Source: Pseudomonas putida (GTDB lineage: Bacteria > Pseudomonadota > Gammaproteobacteria > Pseudomonadales > Pseudomonadaceae). From it: a stretch of DNA of 64,000 bases. The DNA is taken from the NCBI RefSeq assembly GCF_002906855.1, contig NZ_MINI01000048.1, positions 1,054,001-1,118,000 of the forward strand, in the 5' to 3' direction. The position numbers and the translations under genes were made by a program. How positions within the stretch are numbered: the first letter of the stretch is position 1; each line of letters starts with the position of its first letter. This document shows, piece after piece, positions 42,692-49,742 of this stretch. The notes beneath the pieces were generated by a model. It was not told the DNA's origin, ran no database searches, and was given only the letters and a program-made list of their open reading frames with translations.

Positions 42692-44398
42692 ATGAAAGAG
42701 CTCAGCCAGCAAGGTGAGCCTGCGCTTTCCGGCACTCCGCAGCAGTGGCATGACGTCGATTGGCGTCGGGTTCAGCGGAATGTCCGGGGAATGCAGGTGC
42801 GAATTGCGAAGGCTTGTCGGGAAGGCAAATGGCGCAAGGTTAAATCCCTGCAACGGATGCTTACCCACTCGAAGTCGGCCAGATACTTGGCCGTACGGAG
42901 AGTCACGGAAAATCAGGGAAGCCGCACGGCGGGAGTCGATAGGCAACTCTGGGACACACCCAACGCTAAATGGAATGCGGTTGGTCAGTTGAAGACGCGG
43001 GGTTACCGGGCTCGGCCACTACGGCGAGTCTACATCCCGAAGTCGGATGGACGGGAACGCCCTCTGGGCATACCGACCATGACGGATAGGGCCATGCAAG
43101 CACTGTACATGCTGGCCCTGTCTCCCATCGCAGAAACCCAGGGCGATCCGAATAGCTACGGCTTTAGGATCGAACGTTGTACGGCGGATGCGATGGCGCA
43201 GCTCTTCCTGTGTCTTTCCAAACAGGCTTCCGCCTGTTGGGTTTTGGACGCAGACATCGAAGGGTTCTTCGACAACATCAACCATGAATGGCTGTTAGGA
43301 AACGCCCCTACGGATAACCGGATGCTTCGGCAGTGGTTGAAGGCTGGAGTCATCCACAAGGGGCAGTTGCACGCAACGGATGCAGGCACGCCACAAGGGG
43401 GAATTATCTCCCCGGTGTTGGCGAATCTGGCACTGGATGGTCTGGAAACACTCCTCAAGCAACACCTAGGAGTGACAAGGGCGAAGAAGCTGAAGGTGAA
43501 TGTGGTGCGATACGCGGATGATTTCGTGATTACTGGCACTTCCTCGGAAGTGCTGGAGAACGAAGTAAAACCTTGGGTAGAACAGTTCCTCGCGAAGCGT
43601 GGACTGCGGTTGTCACTCAAGAAAACGCGTATTGCTCACATCGACGAAGGCTTCGACTTCCTTGGATGGAATTTCCGGAAATACGAAGGAAAGCTGCTGA
43701 TCAAACCGAGCAAAAAGAACGTTAAAGCGTTCTACGGCAAGATCAGGGAGGCAATCAACACCCACAAGACGAGTAAGCAAGAGGATCTAATCCAACTGCT
43801 AAATCCGATGCTGAGGGGTTGGGCGCTATACCATCAGCCAGTGGTAGCCAAGCAAACGTACAGCCGGATGGACCACCGAGTGTTTGTAAAACTGTGGCGT
43901 TGGGCGAAACGGCGACATCCAAACAAGTCCCTCGACTGGGTTAGGAAGAAGTACTTCCGAGCCTCCGGAGAACGGAACTGGGTTTTCGCCACCACGACAG
44001 TGGACGATGCTGGGAGGAGACGGGAGATCGAGCTTTGCTCGCTCGCGAGCACGCCGATCGAGCGACACAAAAAGGTGAGTGGGGATTACAACCCTTATGA
44101 CCCTGCCATGGAGGCCCAAAGCGAAAAACTGCGGATGGACCGGATGCTGAAAAAGCTGCAGTACCGGAAACAAATCGGCAGCCTATACGCCAGCCAAAAC
44201 GGCCTGTGTTTGCTTTGCAAGCAACCGATCACCAAGGAAACGGGGTGGCACGACCACCACATCATCCACCGGGCCGTTGACGGTGGTGACGCCTTGGCCA
44301 ATCGGGTACTCTTGCACCCCAACTGTCATAACCAGCTCCACACGCGTGGTCTGTACGTGACCAAGCCGGCTCCCCTTGGGGGCTTAAAGAAGGCTTGA
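42692..44398 (+). CDS. ltrA: Group II intron-encoded reverse transcriptase/maturase with HNH endonuclease
   Basis: A 568-residue protein with ribosome site AGAGGAAAG. Order: N-terminal RT-0 (about 60-110), the RT fingers/palm with GIPTMTDRAMQALYMLAL, DADIEGFFDNINHEWLL, GTPQGGIISPVLANLALDGL and the catalytic VVRYADDFVITG, then maturase domain X (about 330-430). The C-terminal HNH domain has CLLC, HDHHIIHRAVDGGD and HPNCHNQLH. No frameshift or lost catalytic residue is seen. The stop codon (44396-44398) overlaps the first two bases of domain V. The protein promotes splicing and, with the excised RNA, target-primed reverse transcription. Confidence 0.96.
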   Translation: MKELSQQGEPALSGTPQQWHDVDWRRVQRNVRGMQVRIAKACREGKWRKVKSLQRMLTHSKSARYLAVRRVTENQGSRTAGVDRQLWDTPNAKWNAVGQLKTRGYRARPLRRVYIPKSDGRERPLGIPTMTDRAMQALYMLALSPIAETQGDPNSYGFRIERCTADAMAQLFLCLSKQASACWVLDADIEGFFDNINHEWLLGNAPTDNRMLRQWLKAGVIHKGQLHATDAGTPQGGIISPVLANLALDGLETLLKQHLGVTRAKKLKVNVVRYADDFVITGTSSEVLENEVKPWVEQFLAKRGLRLSLKKTRIAHIDEGFDFLGWNFRKYEGKLLIKPSKKNVKAFYGKIREAINTHKTSKQEDLIQLLNPMLRGWALYHQPVVAKQTYSRMDHRVFVKLWRWAKRRHPNKSLDWVRKKYFRASGERNWVFATTTVDDAGRRREIELCSLASTPIERHKKVSGDYNPYDPAMEAQSEKLRMDRMLKKLQYRKQIGSLYASQNGLCLLCKQPITKETGWHDHHIIHRAVDGGDALANRVLLHPNCHNQLHTRGLYVTKPAPLGGLKKA

Positions 44399-44430
44399 GC
44401 CGTATGCGCTGAAAGGCGCACGTACGGTTC
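44397..44430 (+). other. Group II intron domain V
   Basis: A 34-nt hairpin: GAGCCGT and ACGGTTC close the stem, with a GAAA tetraloop on GCGCT/GGCGC. The catalytic AGC triad is at 44398-44400. This identifies the RT gene as part of a ribozyme rather than a retron or diversity-generating element. Confidence 0.95.
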
Positions 44431-44527
44431 TTAGGGGGGAGTCAGCCAGCAATGGCTGGCTCCCACCCGACTTTTCGTCCGCCGGCCCCGTGCGCAATTC
44501 ACCCCTCAATCTGGACACCGAAAAGCC

Positions 44528-46981
44528 TTGATACGCCTGCTGAAGTTCTTCTGGTGGTCTTTTGTCGCAGTCATCTGCGCGCTCGTACTCGGTGTGAGCG
44601 GTGCGTTTCTGTATCTTAGTCCCAACCTGCCGTCGGTCGATTCGCTCAGAAGCGTTCAGTTGCAAATCCCCCTGAGGGTATACAGCAGCGACGGTAAACT
44701 GATCGCCGAATTCGGCGAAATGCGCCGCTCGCCGATCCGTTTCGCGGAAATTCCACCACAGTTCATTCAGGCGCTTCTGTCAGCCGAGGACGACAATTTC
44801 CTCAATCACTACGGGGTCGACCCGAGCAGCCTGATGCGCGCCGCAACCCAGCTGGTGAAAACCGGTCATATCCAGACTGGCGGCAGCACCATCACCATGC
44901 AGGTGGCGAAGAACTTCTTCCTCAGCAGCGAGCGCAGCTTCTCGCGCAAGACCAACGAGATTCTCCTGGCCTTGCAGATCGAACGTGAGCTGACCAAGGA
45001 CGAGATCCTCGAGCTGTACGTCAACAAGATTTACCTGGGCAACCGTGCCTACGGTATCGATGCGGCCGCGCAGGTGTATTACGGCAAGTCGATCCGTGAC
45101 GTGAGCCTGGCGCAGATGGCGATGATCGCTGGCCTGCCCAAGGCGCCGTCGCGCTTCAACCCGCTGGCCAACCCGGTACGCGCCAAAGAGCGTCGTGACT
45201 GGATTCTCGGTCGCATGTACAAGCTCGGCAAGATCGACGAGGCGAGCTATCAGGCCGCCCTGGCCGAGCCGCTGAATGCCAGCTACCACGTGCCGACCCC
45301 TGAAGTGAATGCGCCCTACGTTGCCGAAATGGCCCGCGCCGAAATGGTTGGCCGCTATGGCAGCGACGCCTACACCGAAGGTTTCCGTGTCACCACCACC
45401 GTGCCGAGCGACATGCAGGAAATGGCCAACAAGGCCATTCTCAACGGCCTTACCGAATACGACGAGCGTCACGGCTATCGCGGCCCGGAAGCGCGCTTCC
45501 CGGGCAAGACGCACGCCGCGTGGCTGCAGGAGCTGAGCAAGCAGCGCAACCTCGGTGCGCTGGAGCCGGCCATCGTCACTCAGGTCGAGAAAAACGGCCT
45601 CAAGGTGCTGACCCGTGACGGCAAGGAAGAAATCGTTGCCTGGGACACCATGAAGTGGGCACGCCCGTTCATCAACACCAACTCTCAGGGCCGTGCGCCG
45701 CAGTCGCCTGCCGACGTTGCCCAGGTCGGTGACCTGGTCCGCCTGCAGCGCCTTGACGAAGGCAAGCTCAAGTTCAGCCAGGTACCCGGCGCGCAGAGCG
45801 CGCTGGTCACCCTCGACCCGTACAACGGCGCCATTCGCGCCCTGGTCGGCGGCTTCTCGTTCGAGCAGAGCAACTACAACCGTGCCATGCAGGCCAAGCG
45901 CCAGCCAGGCTCCAGCTTCAAGCCGTTCATCTATAGTGCGGCACTGGACAGCGGCTACACCGCCTCCAGCCTGGTCAACGATGCGCCTATCGTGTTCTTC
46001 GACCAGTACCAGAACAATGAGTGGCGACCCAAAAACGACACCAACACCTTCCTCGGCCCGATCCGACTCCGCGAAGCGCTGTACAAGTCGCGCAACCTGG
46101 TGTCGATCCGCCTGCTGCAGGCCATGGGCGTGGACCGTACCATCGACTACATCGCCAAGTTCGGTTTCAACAAGCAGGACCTGCCGCGCAACCTTTCGCT
46201 GGCGCTGGGCACTGCAACCCTGACGCCGATGGAGATCGCCACGGGCTGGAGCACCTTTGCCAACGGCGGCTACAAGATCAACCCGTACCTGATCGATCGC
46301 ATCGAGAGCCGCAGCGGCGAGACCCTGTTCACCGCCAACCCGGCACGTGTGCCGCAAGGCGCCGAAGACCATGCCGGCCTCGCGGCACCAGAGCAGCCGA
46401 TCAGCACCGCGGCCTTGCCTGGCGAGGCGCCGTCCGCTCTGGGCCAGATCGCCCCGCCACCGCAGACGCCCGCTATCGCCGAGCAGATCATCGATGGTCG
46501 CACCACCTATATTCTCACCAGCATGCTGCAGGATGTGATCAAGCGCGGTACTGGCCGCCGGGCATTGGCCCTGGGCCGTACTGACCTGGCCGGCAAGACA
46601 GGTACCACCAACGAATCCAAGGACGCCTGGTTCTCCGGCTACAACGCCGATTACGTGACCACCGTATGGGTCGGCTTCGACCAGCCGGAGACTCTCGGTC
46701 GCCGTGAGTACGGCGGCACTGCGGCGCTGCCGATCTGGATGAGCTTCATGGGTGCGGCACTGAAGGACAAGCCAAGCCATGCACCGGCGGAACCGGAAGG
46801 CATCCTCAGCCTGCGGGTCGACCCGGTCAGCGGCCGTGCCGCTTCGCCAAGCACGCCAGATGCCTACTTCGAGCTGTTCAAGGCCGAGGACTCACCACCG
46901 TCGGTAGATGAGCTGGGCAATGGCACTGCGCCAGGCAGCCCTCTGCCAGCGGACGAAGCAGCGCCGATGGATCTGTTCTGA
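44528..46981 (+). CDS. ponA: Penicillin-binding protein 1A (class A)
   Basis: An 817-residue bifunctional peptidoglycan synthase. A short cytoplasmic start is followed by a membrane helix (about 8-30). The glycosyltransferase (GT51) domain has AEDDNFLNHYGVD and GGSTITMQVAKNFFL. An OB-like insert precedes the transpeptidase, with Ser in QPGSSFKPF and KTGTTN in LAGKTGTTNESKDAWFSG. The TTG at 44528 is taken as start because homology begins there (IRLLKFFWW) and no ATG is available; its ribosome site is weak. The start lies 56 nt after the group II intron, which splits the gene's leader from its promoter. Confidence 0.95.
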   Translation: MIRLLKFFWWSFVAVICALVLGVSGAFLYLSPNLPSVDSLRSVQLQIPLRVYSSDGKLIAEFGEMRRSPIRFAEIPPQFIQALLSAEDDNFLNHYGVDPSSLMRAATQLVKTGHIQTGGSTITMQVAKNFFLSSERSFSRKTNEILLALQIERELTKDEILELYVNKIYLGNRAYGIDAAAQVYYGKSIRDVSLAQMAMIAGLPKAPSRFNPLANPVRAKERRDWILGRMYKLGKIDEASYQAALAEPLNASYHVPTPEVNAPYVAEMARAEMVGRYGSDAYTEGFRVTTTVPSDMQEMANKAILNGLTEYDERHGYRGPEARFPGKTHAAWLQELSKQRNLGALEPAIVTQVEKNGLKVLTRDGKEEIVAWDTMKWARPFINTNSQGRAPQSPADVAQVGDLVRLQRLDEGKLKFSQVPGAQSALVTLDPYNGAIRALVGGFSFEQSNYNRAMQAKRQPGSSFKPFIYSAALDSGYTASSLVNDAPIVFFDQYQNNEWRPKNDTNTFLGPIRLREALYKSRNLVSIRLLQAMGVDRTIDYIAKFGFNKQDLPRNLSLALGTATLTPMEIATGWSTFANGGYKINPYLIDRIESRSGETLFTANPARVPQGAEDHAGLAAPEQPISTAALPGEAPSALGQIAPPPQTPAIAEQIIDGRTTYILTSMLQDVIKRGTGRRALALGRTDLAGKTGTTNESKDAWFSGYNADYVTTVWVGFDQPETLGRREYGGTAALPIWMSFMGAALKDKPSHAPAEPEGILSLRVDPVSGRAASPSTPDAYFELFKAEDSPPSVDELGNGTAPGSPLPADEAAPMDLF

Positions 46982-47000
46982 TCTGATCTGATCGAATGCT

Positions 47001-47023
47001 GGGGGCGCTTTGCGCCCCTTTCC
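47001..47023 (+). terminator. Hairpin after ponA
   Basis: GGGGGCGC TTT GCGCCCC followed by TTTCC, 20 nt after the ponA stop. Confidence 0.65.
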
Positions 47024-47034
47024 GACCGGCAAAC

Positions 47035-47069
47035 AAAAAGCCCCGACTCTTGCGAGCCGGGGCTTTTTT
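47035..47069. terminator. Bidirectional terminator between ponA and maeB
   Basis: AAAAAGCCCCG...CGGGGCTTTTTT stem between convergent genes, 19 nt past the maeB stop. Confidence 0.9.
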
Positions 47070-47087
47070 ATGTCGCTACAGCTGCAA

Positions 47088-48356
47088 TCAGCCGTTGAAC
47101 ACTTCATCCACGCTGTTCAGCGGGTAGTGTTTCGGATACGGCAGGGTAGCCACGCCGGATTCGATGGCAGCCTTGGCCACAGCGTCGGAAACGACGGTGA
47201 TCAGGCGAGCGTCCAGTGGCTTCGGAATGATGTACTCGCGACCGAACTCCAGACCGTCAACACCGTAGGCCTCGCAGACTTCCTTCGGCACTGGCAGTTT
47301 GGCCAGGTCTTTCAGGGCGATGGCGGCGGCGATCTTCATTTCTTCGTTGATGCGCTTGGCGCGAACGTCCAGGGCACCACGGAAGATGAACGGGAAGCCC
47401 AGTACGTTGTTGACCTGGTTCGGGTAGTCGGAACGACCGGTAGCCATGATCACGTCGTTGCGAGTGGCGTGCGCCAGCTCTGGGGAAATTTCCGGGTCCG
47501 GGTTCGAGCAGGCGAACACGATCGGGTTGGCCGCCATCGACTTCAGGCCTTCCGGGCTTAGCAGGTTCGGGCCGGACAGGCCTACGAACACGTCAGCACC
47601 GTCCAGGGCATCAGCCAGGGTGCGCTTGTCGGTAGCGTGGGCGAACTGGGCCTTGTACTGATTCAGGTCGTCGCGGCCAGCGTGGATGACGCCACTGCGG
47701 TCGATCATGAAAATGTTTTCGACCTTGGCGCCCATGCTGACCAGCAACTTCATGCAGGAGATGGCGGCAGCGCCGGCACCCAGGCAGACGATCTTGGCGT
47801 CTTCCAGCTTCTTGCCGGCGATTTCCAGGGCGTTGATCATGCCGGCCGCGGTGACGATCGCGGTACCGTGCTGGTCATCGTGGAATACCGGAATGTCGCA
47901 CTGCTCGATCAGGGTGCGTTCGATTTCGAAGCACTCTGGCGCCTTGATGTCTTCGAGGTTGATGCCACCGAAGGTGATCGAGATGCGCTTGACGGTGTCG
48001 ATGAAAGCCTGCGGGCTTTCCGAATCGACTTCGATGTCGAACACGTCGATACCAGCGAAACGCTTGAACAGAACGCCCTTGCCTTCCATCACTGGCTTGG
48101 AGGCCAGTGGGCCGAGGTCACCCAGACCGAGGATGGCGGTGCCATCGGAAATAACCGCGACCAGGTTGCCCTTGCCGGTGTATTTGTAGGCCAGCTCAGG
48201 ATCACGACCGATTTCGCGCACGGGTTCTGCAACGCCTGGGCTGTAGGCCAGGGCGAGATCACGGGCGGTGGCGGTGGGCTTGGAGAGCTCGACGCTCAGT
48301 TTCCCCGGACGAGGATGAGCGTGGTATTCGAGAGCGGCGGTTTTCAGGTCTGACAT
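47088..48356 (-). CDS. maeB: NADP-dependent malic enzyme
   Basis: A 422-residue oxidative decarboxylase converting malate to pyruvate with NADPH formation. Motifs are LAYSPGVAEPVREI, VSDGTAILGLGDLGPLASKPVMEGK, HDDQHGTAIV and the nucleotide fold VCLGAGAAAISCMKLL. It is the short form, without the C-terminal phosphotransacetylase-like domain found in larger MaeB proteins. The start MSDLKTAALEYHAHPRPGKL at 48356 matches the family; the longer frame has no matching N-terminus. Confidence 0.95.
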   Translation of the reverse strand: MSDLKTAALEYHAHPRPGKLSVELSKPTATARDLALAYSPGVAEPVREIGRDPELAYKYTGKGNLVAVISDGTAILGLGDLGPLASKPVMEGKGVLFKRFAGIDVFDIEVDSESPQAFIDTVKRISITFGGINLEDIKAPECFEIERTLIEQCDIPVFHDDQHGTAIVTAAGMINALEIAGKKLEDAKIVCLGAGAAAISCMKLLVSMGAKVENIFMIDRSGVIHAGRDDLNQYKAQFAHATDKRTLADALDGADVFVGLSGPNLLSPEGLKSMAANPIVFACSNPDPEISPELAHATRNDVIMATGRSDYPNQVNNVLGFPFIFRGALDVRAKRINEEMKIAAAIALKDLAKLPVPKEVCEAYGVDGLEFGREYIIPKPLDARLITVVSDAVAKAAIESGVATLPYPKHYPLNSVDEVFNG

Positions 48357-48535
48357 GGTGGGCATTCCGCTATTTACTGTTCTGACGGACCGCCGAGGAT
48401 ACGCAAAGAGCCGGGGAGCCACAAGACTGGTCAGTCACTTGTGTCAAGGCCTTTGGCCTACGACTTTAAGCTATCACGCACGGGGGCATTCGACTCACAG
48501 TGTGTACAATCTGATAGCGAACTGTCTACATCTTT

Positions 48536-49357
48536 TCAGCCTGAAGTACGCTGCAACATCCCGGGATCGGTCAGCGGCAACACCCAGCGTCGCTGCCCTG
48601 GCTTGAGCCCACCCTTGCGGGAACGATCCAGCACCCAGCCGCGTGCCTCGACCTGGCGTCCCTTGAGGTTAGCGAAGAAGCTGGCGGTGAAGGTGCGTTG
48701 CAGACGAGCGGGAATCTGCAACACCACGGCCTCATCCAGTTCGAGCCAGATACCGCCACGATTGCGCTCGATGCCACGTATGGTGCCAGCGACAATGGCG
48801 AACCCGGATTTACGGACATCCGCAGCCCTGCGCACTGGCGAGTTGCGCCACAGCCCGGCTCGCGCCTCGCGCGCCACCCGCTCGGCTGCTAGCTGGCAAC
48901 CCGCCAGGCGCACATTGGGTGCCACCGCTACTCGATAGCCAAGCCCTTCGCTGAGCAGCCGTGCTTCAAGATTGTCGCCATTACGCCCATAGATGTTCGC
49001 CAGGGTGCGGCCGTACTTGTCCTTGCCCTCGACACCCAGCACCAGCCCGACGCGCCCGTCACTGGCGTTGACCAATGCCTGCAGGCGCTGCCTGGCAGCC
49101 TCGGCATAAGGTTCACTGGTACGCCCCTTGCGCCCGATCTCCGGGGCATTGATGCCGATCATGCGCACACTGCGACCGTCGGTCAGGCGCAGCGTGTCGC
49201 CATCCACCACTTGGCGGACTGCCACCTGCTGTGGCTTGTCGGGCACTGGGCAGAACGCCAGGGCCGGGAGTTGCCATATTGCGCCCACAAAAAAGGCGCC
49301 CACAAGGGGCGCCTTTTTCAGCAACAACGCGAAACCCGAAGGATTCGCCATGTGCAT
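48536..49357 (-). CDS. Secreted thermonuclease-like (SNase) protein
   Basis: A 273-residue protein. A signal peptide (LLLKKAPLVGAFFVGAIWQLPALA, cleavage before FCPVP) is followed by a staphylococcal-nuclease domain (about 50-170): VVDGDTLRLTDGRSVRMIGINAPEIG, the catalytic Arg in KYGRTLANIYG, and EGLGYRVA. The C-terminal part (about 175-273) is a second OB-like region. The start is 2 nt after rpmE, but the rpmE terminator lies inside codons of the signal peptide, so the gene should need its own promoter or read-through. An alternative start is the Met two codons later. No start after the hairpin leaves a normal signal peptide. Confidence 0.85.
   Translation of the reverse strand: MHMANPSGFALLLKKAPLVGAFFVGAIWQLPALAFCPVPDKPQQVAVRQVVDGDTLRLTDGRSVRMIGINAPEIGRKGRTSEPYAEAARQRLQALVNASDGRVGLVLGVEGKDKYGRTLANIYGRNGDNLEARLLSEGLGYRVAVAPNVRLAGCQLAAERVAREARAGLWRNSPVRRAADVRKSGFAIVAGTIRGIERNRGGIWLELDEAVVLQIPARLQRTFTASFFANLKGRQVEARGWVLDRSRKGGLKPGQRRWVLPLTDPGMLQRTSG
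49290..49319 (-). terminator. rpmE terminator embedded in the nuclease signal-peptide codons
   Basis: On the minus strand GGCGCC...GGCGCC stem (GGCGCCCCTTGTGGGCGCC) is followed by TTTTTT, about 40 nt after the rpmE stop. It is a textbook intrinsic terminator, yet it is translated in frame as part of the downstream leader (KKAPLVGAFF). Confidence 0.85.
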
Positions 49358-49359
49358 GA

Positions 49360-49575
49360 TTACTTCTTGGTACCGAACATACCGAAGCGATCGGCGAACT
49401 TCTGTACGCGACCACCGGTGTCCAGGACTTTCTGCTTACCGGTGTAGAACGGGTGGCACAGGTTGCAAACGTCGATCGCCAGGGTGTTGCCCAGGGTCGA
49501 ACGAGTTTCGAACTTGTTACCGCAGCTGCAGGTGACTGCAACTACTTCGTAGTTCGGGTGGATACCTTCTTTCAT
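49360..49575 (-). CDS. rpmE: 50S ribosomal protein L31 (zinc-binding form)
   Basis: A 71-residue ribosomal protein. Zinc ligands CSC near residue 16-18 and CNLCHPFYTGKQK mark the C+ form of L31, as opposed to the zinc-independent paralogue. Length is standard. It is divergent from priA and followed by a strong terminator. Confidence 0.97.
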   Translation of the reverse strand: MKEGIHPNYEVVAVTCSCGNKFETRSTLGNTLAIDVCNLCHPFYTGKQKVLDTGGRVQKFADRFGMFGTKK

Positions 49576-49742
49576 GGTCACTTCCTCGAGCTGCGTGCCG
49601 CCACCCAACACCTATTGTTGAATACCGCACGTAATTAGGCGGCGAATAATACCAGAGCACCACGCCAACGCAAGTTGTCGCTTGCACCGACCGTCGTCTG
49701 CTAGGCTCGCCAGTCTTTGAAACACCCTCTGAGACCTGCCGC

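Larger units (their letters stand above)
41628..44471 (+). mobile_element. Group II intron (2844 nt), complete
   Basis: The 5' end is GTGCGAC, matching the group II GUGYG consensus, and the 3' end is ...CCCGAC (AY rule). EBS1 AACGCTG (41765-41771) is fully complementary to the last 7 nt of the 5' exon, CAGCGTT (41621-41627). Domain V is a canonical 34-nt hairpin with AGC triad and GAAA loop (44397-44430). Domain VI follows, with a likely branch-point A at 44465, 7 nt from the end. The encoded protein sits in domain IV. All parts look intact, so the element is probably splicing- and mobility-competent. Base composition is visibly less GC-rich than the neighbours, as expected of an incomer. Confidence 0.93.

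Noticed and set aside
42692..44398. Reverse transcriptase as a retron, DGR or abortive-infection RT
   Set aside because: A canonical domain V/VI, GTGCG start, matching EBS1/IBS1 and C-terminal maturase plus HNH domains define a group II intron. No msr/msd, variable repeat or accessory toxin is present.
41628..44471. Intron as class IIC inserted behind a terminator
   Set aside because: The 5' exon has no terminator hairpin immediately upstream; the 7-nt EBS1/IBS1 pairing, the HNH domain and the domain V sequence suit a IIB-like lineage better.
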